Positions 23,701-46,358 of a stretch of DNA of 64,000 bases are shown piece after piece. Within the stretch, counting starts at the first letter, position 1. Each line of letters begins with the position of its first letter. The translations under genes were made by a program, and so were the position numbers. Below the pieces are notes generated by a model. It saw only the letters and a program-made list of their open reading frames with translations. It did not search any database and was not told the origin of the DNA. The DNA is from Morella rubra (lineage: Eukaryota > Streptophyta > Magnoliopsida > Fagales > Myricaceae): assembly GCA_003952965.2 (NCBI GenBank), contig CM025851.1:4301637-4365636 (forward strand). The letters run 5' to 3'.

Positions 23701-26700
23701 GCAATTCCTCCATAACCGACTCAGTTAAGGGATGCTGGCGTCTAACTCTCTTTCCATCTTCACTAACAACCTGCAGAGCACAGGAAAAAATAAGAAAAAA
23801 TGTAGTTAAGAAAAAAAGAAACAAAAAGGATATGCAGAGTAAACAAAAGTCAATGGAAGCAAAAGTCTATGAAAGAACTCACAAGCTTCAATGAGTTCCG
23901 TAAAGCTGTAGCTAGCTGGGAATGACTACTTATAAGAGCCTTAATCTTCTTGAAAGATGCAACAACAGATATAGGCACTATACAAAGAGGGAAGAAGTTT
24001 TAGAAGGAATCTAAAATGGTCAATTAACTTCCAAAATAACAAACATTCAGCAAAAGTCACGTAAATAATTTTCCTGCAACAAAAGCTTCACCAAAAAGGG
24101 AGAAAAAAAAGACTAAGAATGAGTCCCTATTGGAGCATATCAGTGTATCTGCAAGTGCAAAAAGATGCCAAACTTCTTATGAGGTCTATCTGAGTATAGG
24201 GTCTCTCAAGTGAAAAATTCTATGTGATAGACAACTAAAACTATAAGAAAGTGTCAAAGGATGTTACCAAATCCTTCAGGATCTTTGTGGATGAACCTCA
24301 TCAAATGATCAGTAGTAGCCAAGTTCACATCACTGAAATAGTACTCCACCTACAGATTGCAATGCCATACAGAGAGATCAAAAGCCGAGATCATGAGGGA
24401 ATCTTCTAATCAAAGAGATGTTTAGATTGTACGAGAAGTTGAAACCAAGAAATCTATACTTTGAGAGGACACATTGCCATATCTAGAAAATAAAGAAACA
24501 TAACCAAGAACAAAATGCCATAGTAGGAACACAATAGAAACCTCATCCCACTAAAGAATCTTACAGAACCAAGCCAATGACATATTCCAAAACTAAAATG
24601 TCAAATGAAAATTAAGCATCAGATATATTCTCATTAGATCTCTCTCCTATCCAAGTACTCTGGCTGGGTTACCTTCCGTGTCCCACACAGAAGCCCCTCT
24701 ACATAAATAAGTCACCAAGGGAAGTGAAAAGCACCTATTTAATCCATCTCTCTCTTCCCTCCCCACAGGTTTAGAGGGAAACATATCAGAAAATAATGCA
24801 GCTAGAAGAATCTCATCTCCTAATCAGACCGACCTGACACTGCCAAACTTTAACCAAAGGGGCAGCATATCAGTATAAAACATTGAAATGGTCCCAATTA
24901 ACTAGCACCAACAGAAATTGAAATATGGGTTCATGCAAAGAACACCGACTGGCGTGACTGGCAGAAGGCAAGGAGCTTGTGATGCCTTATGGAACAAGGG
25001 ACTCAACCAGAGGAAAAGAAAGAGTTTCCTTTCTCTGTTATTCAGTGGCCATTTATAGTGTCCCAAATGGCGCCAATTGCTTCTTCATCTTTGCTTGTGC
25101 TGTGCCTGTGCTGATGCCTATAGTTTACAAGAATGAAATACGCAAATACACCAACTCATTTACCAAGTAGTTCTCAACTTATAACGAGACTCCTCAAGAG
25201 AAAGGAAGGTGGCATACTCCCAAATCATAAAGCTAAGTAAAGATCCTGCCTGTAGTTTGTGGCTTTGTCAGTTGGCTTAATAGATTGCTTCGTCAGATTG
25301 TTCATGTTTCTGGTCCCGCTGCCTTTATGTTTAATCCTACCATTCTATTGACATTTGTAACTGGCAACTCTTGCTATATCATGCAACGGATACCAAAACC
25401 ACATTTGTAGCCTAAATACCATTTAAATCCAAGCAGGATGTTGATCTTAACAAAGCTTCTCAATTATCATTGGATGATATACAAGTTTCAGCCTAGAAAT
25501 CATCTCTGCTAACTGGGATTCTGCGAAAATATGTATTATCTCTAAGTTGCAGCTAATTATCCTGCTCTTGAAGTGATAATAAAGATTCATTCGCTCTGGC
25601 AGTATCTCTACCCTACATGTTATATGTGTTTTAAGTTATTGGCAGATGCTGACATTACAAACCAAATGAGCGCTTCATTTTGATTGTCCAGAATGGCCAC
25701 CTTTACGTGCTAGAATGAATATCCAAATTTTCAAAATTCAAACATTAAAGGCAATCAATATCAAGCACGAATAGTATCCAGTCCCCACTCTACCTTCCAC
25801 CATATCCTAAACTATTGTAACAAACTTTCTATGTCCGTTTATCAGCTTCAAAAGTCTTATGTCCTACATCTAGTTGAAGTCGTATGCACTGTATCACCTA
25901 ATTAGGATATGATGAAAAACTTTCGTTGTCTGTGCTTATCACCTTAAAAATATTATGTGCTGTATCTTGTTGAAGTCGTATGCACTGTATCGCCTAATTC
26001 TGATAGGATTAAAAAAACCTTCTCTGTCAGTGCCTATCACTTTAAAAATCTTATGTGCTGTATTTGTTGAAGTCGTATGCACTGTATCACGTGAAAATTG
26101 TATGGCTCTATCCCCTTAAAACCTTGTCACTAAACGAAGCTCCCTTGAGTGTTTTATTCTTCAGCACTTCAATTTGACTTTTTGATAACAAGAAAGATCC
26201 CAAGCTGGGTCTGAATTTCATCAACAGCATTACACAAATTCCCTAACATTAGGGTTTCTCCACCAACAAATACGAAATATGATCTTTGCTGACATCCAGA
26301 TACTAATACCGAGTGCTTACTGATGTTGATTTGCTAAAAGAAGCACATTTTACCATCATTCGTATACGTATTATGTCAACCCTTTAGATAGACCTCACTG
26401 TCACAAAAAATTAAGAAAGAAAACCCTCTTCTAAAGCATTTTTAGTAATTCCAGTCACATACAACACGCATGTCACATTAATTTGCGCCACAAAAAAAAT
26501 AAATAGCATGAACGAAGATAATGTAGCCAAATACAAAACCCTGGAAGAACAAATCCAAAAACAGGAAAAAAAATAAACCAAAAGGAAAACAGTTTGCAGT
26601 TGGTTCTTGAGCAATGGAGATTCACCTTACCTGATTCAAAATCTTCTGCGTAGCCTCCTCAGAGAGCTTAGTTTTCGACGAAGATGTGGGACCGTGATCC

Positions 26701-27092
26701 GACTCACTCTGGGCTTGGTCGTGCTGGACTGCCACTTCTTGCTCTCCACCAAACCCGCCGCCGCCATAGTACTGATGATGGGGATGCGCATGAGGATGAG
26801 GATGGAACTGAACCGGAGCGTGGTGCGGAGGATGGTGGTGATGAACAGGGATCACGTGACTGGGTGGCACAGGCAGGTGACCATGCATCGGAACATGAAA
26901 AGGCGGAGGAGGAGGAGGAGGAGGTGCGAGGATTCTGGGGGGCTGCGAGGAAGCCCGAGGGGAGGGGACGAACTCGGGAGCCTGGGCGTTGAGTCGGCTA
27001 AACGAAACGTTCCGGGATAGAGATGGATCCGAGTTGGACTGAGACAACTGCGATGAATCCGGGGCTTCTGGAGCTGCCGATTCCTCGGCCAT
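20733..27092 (-). CDS. LARP6: La-related protein 6 (LARP6B/6C type) with PAM2 motif
   Basis: Ten exons give 468 residues: 26631-27092, 24268-24349, 23883-23977, 23699-23770, 23360-23439, 23147-23246, 22295-22342, 22138-22206, 21325-21471, 20733-20984. Order of parts: acidic/Ser N-terminus; PAM2 motif LNAQAPEFVP at 34-43 (binds the MLLE domain of poly(A)-binding protein); Pro- and His-rich linker; La motif (VEYYFSDVNLATTDHLM at 155-171); RRM-like domain from residue 238 (SRIVVAENLPEDH, HAFVEYESIELAEKAV); charged linker; RG-rich C-tail (GRNRGRGKGRGRGQ); and the plant LARP6 end motif RGFAMGRGKPV. It should be a cytoplasmic or nuclear RNA-binding protein acting on mRNA translation or stability. 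Proximity to OEP37 and ITPK4 favours orthology to Arabidopsis LARP6B (At2g43970), but length is nearer LARP6C. Confidence 0.93.
21711..21776. repeat. Short foldback (26-bp inverted repeat)
   Basis: CCCACACTTTCACTGTTTGA continuing into ATTAAAC is followed after about 12 bp by GTTTAATTCAAACGATGAAG continuing into TGTGGG, its near-perfect inverse. The pair lies in the LARP6 intron between exons 8 and 9 and could fold in RNA. Confidence 0.75.
21895..22023 (+). mobile_element. LINE 3'-end insertion (~130 bp) with target duplication
   Basis: The segment ends TTTAACTTACTTATC followed by an A-run, and matches, by eye, the 3' end of the LINE at 33836-34303 (shared GGATTTTCTTAG, TCTCTTGTACTGT). It is flanked by TTGTCTCCTTTT (21883-21894) and TTGTCTCTTTTT (22024-22035), a target-site duplication with one difference. 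It lies antisense in a LARP6 intron and has no coding content. Confidence 0.75.
25828..26095. repeat. Minisatellite, ~97-bp unit, three copies
   Basis: TTGAAGTCGTATGCACTGTA recurs at 25874, 25970 and 26067, with CTTATCA and AAAATNTTATGTGCTGTAT preceding it each time. The array sits in LARP6 intron 1. Copies 2 and 3 are more alike than copy 1. Confidence 0.8.
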
Positions 27093-27119
27093 CTTTCTTT
27101 CTCCGCTTGCTAGGGTTTG

Positions 27120-28740
27120 CCCAGGGGTAATTGTCGAGAGCCCTGCAAAGGGCGAGGTAACAATGGAGAGGGTTTCTCGGACCTGGAGAAAGCCCGATGG
27201 TCGACTATTTATAGGGGCTTCAGATGAGTATGATTCATTGCAAGGTAAGGGCCTCAGTGGGGCCTTTCAGGGAACTCGATTGGCTGCTATTAGAGTGTAC
27301 TCGCATCTATCCAAGAAGATCATGTAGTATGGACGATGAAACAGCCAAGTACATTTACAAATTTTTATTTTCCAATCCAAAAAAAAAGTAGTTAATTACT
27401 TACTTTTAGTTGAAAAAAAAAATTTATTAGGGCTTTACTATCCTTAATTTTCATCTAATATGAAACCAAATTATTAATCAATACTAGTGATGTTTGTGTG
27501 TTAAAATTTTGAGGTGATTAAAATTTTAAAATACCATAGAGTTCCTGAAAAAAAGAAACCAAAATTTGAAGTGACTAAAATTTTAAGGCACAAATACTGT
27601 TGGGTTGCAGCTACTCTTTTGATCTTGAGCACTTAGATCCGAAATCCTAGTTGAAACCCACTAGAATTTTTTCTGACGGCTACCATCCTGAACACCTAGA
27701 TCCGAAAATCCTGGTTGTATCAGAGGTTTGAACCTCCCTGTCTGATTGGTTTGTTTGTGATTTGTTTACTGTTTTTAATGGAATAAAGGAGGAAACGTCT
27801 TGGTAAAATATATATGTATATAGATATAGATATAGAGTGGTAAATTTGTGCATGTATATATATGTCGTGTTTCTAATTAGCTCCGAATTATTAAGGTGAT
27901 TAATATAAATAAATTAAATCATTTTGTCAATTCAGCCCTGGTGGAACAACAAGCACCAGCTTTTACTTGAGGGTGCTGAATAATTGGATTAGGATTACAC
28001 TAGAGTTTCTGAAGTAATCTCCCAGCTAATTGCTAATTTTTTAGCTTAAATATTTATCACTATTTTCAAACTTGCCATATCACTATTTACTACTTTTAAA
28101 ACAACGGTATACAAAAATTTTGATAAATGATTAGTACAAGTAATGAATGCTAATCTCACAGCTCCAAATCCTTCAATATGAAGATGACATTCATACTTGA
28201 AGAATTCTAACTGGGAAATTGGGTTACCTGAAGCTTGGGTTGATTTGAAATCTGAAAAAGAATTTCAAGAGATGGAGAAACTGATGAAAGTGTGAGAATG
28301 CAAGAAGCCGTCAGATAACAAACTGATAAAGTCTCTTCAGAATTTGCAAATCAAGAAAAAAAAAAAAAAACCTGTGAATGATTTGCAATATTCAGGACAT
28401 GGATGCAGAGAGAGGGAAGGACGGGGAGAAGGGGAAGGGGAAGAACAGATCCGGTCTCGTCTGAACTTGTAAAAGCAACTAGAGTTTGCAATATTCTGTA
28501 GATGATGTAGTTAGCGAGGTTGCTCGGAGACAGAGATCACAGTAAGAAGCTTTGGGATATAAGAATATGATCACTTCGTTGCTCAGATTTCCTCAGAGGG
28601 ATATGATATGGGATTGCATATACATCTTATATTTCACCTCCAAATCAAAGAGATCATGACTGGCGTCTTTAGGCCAAGATTTGATGGTTGTCCATATTTT
28701 CACTGACCGGCAATCCGCCCAGCATAGTAAAACAGGAGCT
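27120..28740. other. Intergenic DNA between LARP6 start and ITPK4 stop
   Basis: This contains the LARP6 promoter side (27100-27300), AT-rich sequence with a short TATAGA/ATATAT microsatellite near 27805-27870, and probably ITPK4 3' UTR towards 28740. An A-run lies at 28354-28370. No gene is seen. Confidence 0.5.
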
Positions 28741-28748
28741 ATTGTTGC

Positions 28749-39426
<10,678 letters not shown>

Positions 39427-39448
39427 CTCTCTCTCCCTCCGCGCACTC

Positions 39449-39485
39449 TGTGTGTGTGTGTGTGTGTCTGTCTGTCTGTCTGTGT
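39449..39485. repeat. (TG)n(TCTG)n microsatellite in ITPK4 5' leader
   Basis: A compound TG then TCTG tract 25-60 bp upstream of the ITPK4 ATG, probably in the 5' UTR. Confidence 0.85.
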
Positions 39486-40164
39486 TTGCTGAAGCCTTAC
39501 AACACTACAACACTGAAGTCTCTGTTTTTGTCTTGTCCCTTTTTCTTGTCTCGTTTCTTTGTTTTCCCCTTTAAAGGGTAGTCAGAAGACGTCAATGGTA
39601 AAGTCTTCTAAGACCATAATCCAATTCATTGAAAAGATGGAGGTGTGGGAGGTAGAAGTCGCGTCAAGAGTCCGCTTGGCATCTGATTCTGCAATAAACC
39701 TGATTTTCTCTTAATCCTTATTTGTTAAACTTGTTTACAACAAACTACGTTCTTAAGGTGTCATGGATTCCTATCTTCTTATTAAGACCGTTGGAGCATT
39801 CGTTTTGGTATCTGCATCCCAAGCTGTCTGCGGATCATTTCTATTATTTGTCTTTGACTTTCCTGAAATTAGATGCAAATCCCCATTGGAACCAAACAGA
39901 GCATCAATAATTGTTACATCAGCATAAAATCCTTTATTACAAGAAAAGGAAGATTTCAATATTAAGTTGGGCAGCAACCAAATCAGATGACCACATAGGA
40001 AGCATGACGAAAACCCATGGGGTACTTTGACCAATTGGATGTCACATACATCCCAACTGAAATCAAAGGCAAGTGGGCTGCACCCATGTCAACGAGAAAC
40101 ATTGTTGGGGACTGCTGACCAGAGGCTGAAGTCTCCGGAAATAGCAATCAGTTGTTTCAACACT

Positions 40165-43100
40165 TCAGGAGTCCATAAGCCGCTCCATGACCAGTTTGAC
40201 AACAGCCGGAGCATCAACAGTGACAGCAACCTTAATTGAGGGTTTATCGGTCCATTCAGTGACTTCACCAAACCTGGTTCATTGCAAAGGATTGAAACAA
40301 ATGATTCAGAGCATGAAAACAATTTCATAGTTGCAACCCAAGGTTCCATGTTTTACGGTAGGGGATTTCACAAACTGGAAAAGAATGTCAGATTTGACTT
40401 TTCTTTTTTCCCATTTCATAGCATTCAGAGCAGTACATCAGGTCATTCAAAAATTTCAGTCAAAGGCGCTACAGAAAAAGAAAAAGAAAAAAAAAACACT
40501 AAATCATTTAATCCATTTAGTCTGAATACACCCAACATTCAAGCTGCCATTTTTTGTTTTCCATAGGATGATAGGAAATTCAAACAGCCAATTTTATGTG
40601 GAGAAACAGTCCCACCTCTTCTGTTTGTTGTATAATATGGTTAATCCCCTTGTAATGCCACAGGTCTGGACTCTTACAACACCCTCTGTGCATGTGAAAA
40701 GTGAAGGATCAACAGCTGCAAGAAGGGCTGTTGGATCATGAAGATAGACTCCTGCATCAAGATGAGATTAGCATCAGAAAATTAGATTATTACCTACCAG
40801 CTCACGCAGCTTCATCAATTCATTTCAAAACTAACAAACAAACCTTTTGTCAGGTATGCATCACGGTGATAGGAGAAGTACACCTCTAAGATTTTGCACA
40901 AGTACTGAGCAAATTTCCCATCTGATCTTGCCAACTTCTCTCTATCAGCATCTATAGTTCGTCAAAATTGATTAAAGTAAGATCAAAGCCCCAAGGAAAC
41001 AAAAACAATATGCAAGAATCAATGTTTAAAGTCTTCATTGCATTTTTCTGATTGAAAACTCGAGTTAAAAATGTTTTAGACTTTGTTACAGGACGTGGAA
41101 AACAAAAAGATCACCTGGATAGATTTGACGGGTAATATCTTAATACAATCTAATCAGCACAAAATGACGGGTATAAGGTGTCTGAAAGTTCCGTTGATTT
41201 GATATAATTTATTTGATAGGGTTAAGGAGAAGTTCTACCCCTTCAATGCTATCTACTATCTTAGAAAACACCAGAAATGTGGCAATAAAAGGAAAGAAAT
41301 CATGAATGACAAAAAATCACACCTAGGTTTCAAGAATAGGACCGCACCCACTTTATACGCTAAATAATTATCTTGAAAAACAAAAGTAGTACACTTTTGT
41401 CTTTGAATAAGTAATTGCATGTAATTTTCCCATTTAGAGTATTACTAAGGGAGAGATACAGTGGTAGGTTGATAACTCTCAATCATAAACAAAAGCATGA
41501 GTAACAAAAGTTTGCTTCAAAGTACCTGTCAAGACAACTTGATGAGTAACATTTAAGCCCACAGCCAAAACATCGGCTCCACTTGTGAATACAATATCCG
41601 CAGCATCAGGATCACCTAAAATCTGGCCATCCAATCCAAAGTGTAAGAGAGGAAGAAGAAAAGTGGGGCACGAGGGTGAAGGAAAGCAATGATTAGTCAA
41701 GAACATCAGTCAAAAGATCCATCTCAGTAAAAAACATAGAAAGTGGTCCATAAACTCTACTTCTAAAGCTACGTCAGAGACAACAAGTTTAAGAAGTGAG
41801 AAATTCATTGCAACAGGATTTCTAGGATTCTGAAGACAAAGGTGTCCTCCCTCCCTCCCTCTACAAGAACAGAATGTTTAAGATTCCGGGGATGAAGGTG
41901 TCCAGTTCCTGTCGAAGACAACAGGAATAGATCTACCAGAGTAAAAATGATGCAGGTAGAACAAAAAAAAAAAACTAAAAGTGGGGTTTGAGCCCTGCAA
42001 AAGTGGCATGACCATAACTCTCACCTAAAGGTGTGACACACTGGCAAGTTGAATAATTCAGTGGGCTACGTATATTAGGAGTGAATTGTTGCAAATTCGG
42101 TGTGGATACGTAGATTTTAAGCAACTTACATTGGCCTCTGCCGCTGGATTCACATTTCCGTTTACTGAAAAACTACCACCAAGAACAACAATCTGCCCAA
42201 TGTTCTTCAAAAATGCTGGATCTTGTTGGATAGCCTACGCCAATGTATGGCCTGATTTAGAAAAAAATGGGTGATATTCGGACTAAAGACCACATAAAGG
42301 ATGAGGATATTTACCAGTGCAATATTTGTCAGTGGGCCCAGTGCAACAACTGTAACTTTTCCAGGATAAAGGTTTGCTTGCTCAATGAGGAAAGTGGCTG
42401 CTGACTGCTCACTTGGCTTTCCTTTCGGTGGAGGGAAATTTTGGTTACCAAGTCCATCCTTACCATGGACAAAATCAGCAATACGAAGTTTTGTACCTTT
42501 CTGTAAAAAGAGCAAAGTGGCAATGAATTGGTGAATTGGAAAATTCAGCTGCTATCATGTAAGCTTGAAGACAACTCCTTCAGTGAGGTAAAACCTCCAA
42601 ATGAGGTTTCATATGGAAAACAAATTTTATTGCAACAAATGAAGCTAAAACTATCCTCAACCCAATAAGAAAGACGAGAACAGAAGCTTCCTTTTATTCT
42701 TTATTTTTTCTGTTAGATTACCAAAGGGAATTATCGTGTTGTCCTTCAATTCCGAAAGTACTCATCTGGAATTCTATCTAGAAACTAACCACAAGTCAAA
42801 GAGTAGCATGACTTAGCCCAATAGACGCTTTCAGTCAGCATGAGGTCTATAAGTGAACATATGTTAAGATAAACATGCCTACCAAAAGTATATTTTCTAG
42901 ATGCAACAACAAATTTTGCAGATCCTTGCCTAGGATCATGTCTTTCAGTTAGTACATACAGTAATTGTGACATGAGAACCTTCAGCCACTGGGATGTCAG
43001 TTCTTCCTGCGACTTCCAGCTACATCATAAACATACAGGAAGAGTTAATATAGTTAGCCTCAAAAGAAAAAAAGAGAAAAAAAAGGGGCTACTTCTAATG

Positions 43101-44710
43101 ATACACTACTCCAATTCGGCTATCCAAATTGTAGAGAGAATAACCTCATGTTAATATCGACTCAAAATGACAATAATGAAATGATCCCTCATTAAGTATA
43201 CCAAATGTAAGGCATTTCTCGTGGCCAGGGTCGTATAAACATTCCCATATATAGTCGTTAGTCCAATCACCTCCACCTCGGGTGACCGTAGTGCCACAAA
43301 AATCGCCATGGTATCGTCTGCATGCATCTCAGAAAAATGATCAAGAGAACAACATAACTTTCGGATAAGACCCATAAAGCCAGTTGCAAATACGGGTGGA
43401 ACGATGAGACACCATATCGGTCCCCAAATAATAAGGAAATAAAGGATGGAGGGTCGCATTTCGGTAGTGGGTCGTTAAACATCCCCACCGTCCAGTGTGT
43501 CACCTCCACTGGGTGATCAATAAGGAAATGGCCATCTGCATGCTGCTCAGAAAAATGATCAAGAGAACAACATACTTTCGTTAAGACCCATAACAGTTGC
43601 AAATACGGGGGAACCTTTCTGTAAAAAGATGGCCAGCTGCTATATCTTGTCCAGTGAGGTAGAGTTTCATCGCAGAAGCTGATGTTAGATTTGAGAAAGT
43701 GGAATTCTATCTAGACTAACCACAAGTCAAAGAGTAGCATGACTTAGCCCATAGACGCTTTCAGTCAGCATGAGGTCTATAAGTGAACATATGTTAACCC
43801 TACCAAAAGTAATTTTCTAGATGGCAGATCCTTGACATGTCTTTCAAGTACATACAGTAATTGTGACATGGAGCCAGATGTCAGACTTCCAAATCATTAC
43901 AGCAATAAAATACACTACTCCAATTCGGCGTAGAGAGAATAACCTCATGTTAATATCGACTCAAAATGACAATAATGAAATGATCCCTCATTAAGTATAC
44001 CAAATGTAAGGCATTTCTCGTGGCCAGGGTCGTATAAACATTCCCATATATAGTCGTTAGTCCAATCACCTCCACCTCGGGTGACCGTAGTGCCACAAAA
44101 ATCGCCATGGTATCGTCTGCATGCATCTCAGAAAAATGATCAAGAGAACAACATAACTTTCGGATAAGACCCATAAAGCCAGTTGCAAATACGGGTGGAA
44201 CGATGAGACACCATATCGTCCAAAGTCCGAGATTTATTCGAATTTGAGAATGTTTGACTCTCAGGAATACGATTACGAGAAATCAGAACCCTCGAAGAGG
44301 CAGCGACGAAAACAGAGGTAAGAGAATTTTCATAAAATTCATAACAATAAAATAAAATCCGAATGGAACCCATTAAGCACATTGCAAAACTGAACAAAGT
44401 TATTTGGTTTTGGGAGTTCCCGTAGGATGAAAAGCGCGCGATTTAATCAGAATTCCAGTTCGCTTTCCCGCTGCTGGGTTTTCTCAGCAAACAGACAGAG
44501 CATGCATGATTTCTAGCACGAAATCGTTGAATTACACGGGATCATCGAGTGATCCACCGTCTAAATATGCAGACCAACAAAGGAAATGCAGAAATCTTAG
44601 ACACTCAGATGAGCCTGTTGCAAGAAAATGGGATTCAATGGGAAAATAAAAGGTTGCTTACCAATACCAGGGTCGGTGTCGATGATGATCTTCTTTGGTT
44701 GGGCTGCCAT
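40165..44710 (-). CDS. URH1: Uridine nucleosidase (nucleoside hydrolase) URH1
   Basis: Nine exons give 321 residues: 44662-44710, 43202-43317 (or its identical copy 44001-44116), 42960-43019, 42315-42500, 42130-42234, 41526-41622, 40844-40951, 40616-40751, 40165-40273. The enzyme hydrolyses uridine to uracil and ribose in cytosolic pyrimidine breakdown. The catalytic calcium-binding signature KKIIIDTDPGIDDTMAI is at residues 6-22; other landmarks are GLTTIYGNV, GRTDIPVAEGSH, FVHGKDGLGNQNFPPP, VALGPLTNIAL, IVVLGGSFSVNGNVNPAAEAN, DPDAADIVFTSG, GLNVTHQVV and GVYLHDPTALLAAVDP (active-site His/Asp region). Length and introns fit plant URH1. The first in-frame Met precedes the signature directly. 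Only one of the two exon 2 copies can be used; using both would break the frame (116 bp each). Confidence 0.93.
43131..44218. repeat. Duplicated URH1 exon 2 tract with a deletion-riddled middle
   Basis: 43131-43419 and 43930-44218 (289 bp, offset 799) appear identical by eye and both contain URH1 exon 2. Between them, 43420-43590 is a shrunken copy of the exon 2 tract and about 43600-43930 is a shrunken copy of 42490-43130, including exon 3, peppered with many small deletions (for example AGCCCAATAGACG becomes AGCCCATAGACG). This is the look of uncorrected long-read sequence more than of natural decay. Confidence 0.88.
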
Positions 44711-44719
44711 GGTGTCTGA

Positions 44720-46320
44720 CACGAATTAGGTAGCACCCGCAGGGATCGATTGATTACGAGAGGCGAAGATGATAGTTTACCATGAAGAGGAATGTGAGGA
44801 CCGAGGTAGTTGATGGGAATAAGTGAAAGTTTGAACGACAGCACCAATTATGAAGAGGATTTGTTCTATTGGAAACAAAAGTGAAAAAACAATCGAAGAG
44901 GAAGTGTGCAAGGAATCACTGAGCTGAGCTGAACTCAGACTAGCGGCTCCATCGACTGGTGACTAAGCTTTAGCTTTACTGGAGCTTCAAGTGCATCGCA
45001 GCTCCCCCTATTGCTTACAAAAATCAGGTTTATCCAGAGCCTGGTTTGGGACCTCCGATAGAAAAGGGAACGCGTGAGAGAAGAATAAAATAACGTGGAA
45101 TGAGTTCGAGATTGAACGAAGCGGAGTAGAAAATTATCTTTGTTTTTTTAAAAAATACACTTCTTTTTCACGCCACTTGTTTTGTTTAAACGAAAATTGG
45201 CCTTTTTTTAATACAAAATGTTGATTACATGTCCTGGTTAATTTACATTTGGATTAATTTTAAAATCTATGCAGTTGTTGAGTTCTATGTAAATTAAGTA
45301 ATTATTAAATTAAAAATCTTATAAATTGTCTCTAAAAAATCGATAACACTTATAAAATCTTAAATTTGAGAGAGAGTTTAAATTTTAACCATTAGATCAA
45401 TCTCTCTAAGTAAATTAAATATGATGTTAGTTTAAATTAAAAAAATTAAATTAACTTTATCACTGATTTTCCCAATCCGAAACCAGAAGTGACAATTCTT
45501 TGCCTTTAATCAAAATGGAAACGCTCATGCAAGTCTTTTTTGTTTTGTTTTTGGAGGGGCAACGTAACCTTCATATAGCTTTGTGTCGATCCATCTTCAT
45601 CCCCAAAAAAGTTACCTTTAAAAAAGGGGATCGTCCCTGATAAATAATTGGTAGAGTTATAAATTCACATTATTTCCAATGTCAAAAACTTGCTAAAAAG
45701 AGCAATAGAAAGCCTTTTTTAAGTAAAAGTTTGCATGTTTCTTTTCAAAATTATTATAAAATATAAATATATTTAACAAAATTTACAAAATTAATCTCTA
45801 AAATCTCACGTATAAATTTTAATAATTTTTTATAAAAAAATTATAATAAATTTTTTTTCTATATTTTTTACTTAATTTTAATATATTTTTATTAAATAAT
45901 TACATCAAATTATTTTTTATTTTTTTTTAAATTTTAATAAAAATTAAATATCTTTAAAATTCTATACAAAACATCGCGCAACAAAAATTGTAAAACTTTA
46001 TTTTACATAAATAATAACGATTATAACAAAATCCTATAATTCACCCAGACTCACCAGCTGCCAAAAGTACAGTTTAGCAGCATGGTGTACGGACCAACGG
46101 GCAAGTGTTTTGGGCCGGCTATGAGCTGAGAGCTCGAGCCAAATTACTCTTCTGCACTTGTGTCTGCGGAAAGGCAAGGAACGCACAGCAGCAGATGTCT
46201 TGTACCGAGGAGGGTTAAAATTGGACAAGCCGAAAGGTTGCCTTCCTTTCCCCTCCATTGATTTTCAAATAATTGGACTATCGGCGATCGCAGTAACAGC
46301 ACACAGTGCAGCACAGTAGT
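44720..46320. other. Divergent intergenic region between URH1 and the 46-kb gene
   Basis: It holds both 5' leaders and promoters in opposite directions. 45120-46020 is very AT-rich with T-runs and A-runs; 46030-46320 becomes GC-richer as the next gene begins. No coding or RNA feature is seen. Confidence 0.5.
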
Positions 46321-46358
46321 AGATCTTGTGTCCCTCTCAGTGCTATTCTCTTTGCACC

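Noticed and set aside
46326-46358. Upstream in-frame Met for the 46-kb gene
   Set aside because: It adds only 11 Cys/Ser-rich residues before a Met that begins the basic conserved-looking N-terminus; kept as an alternative start only.
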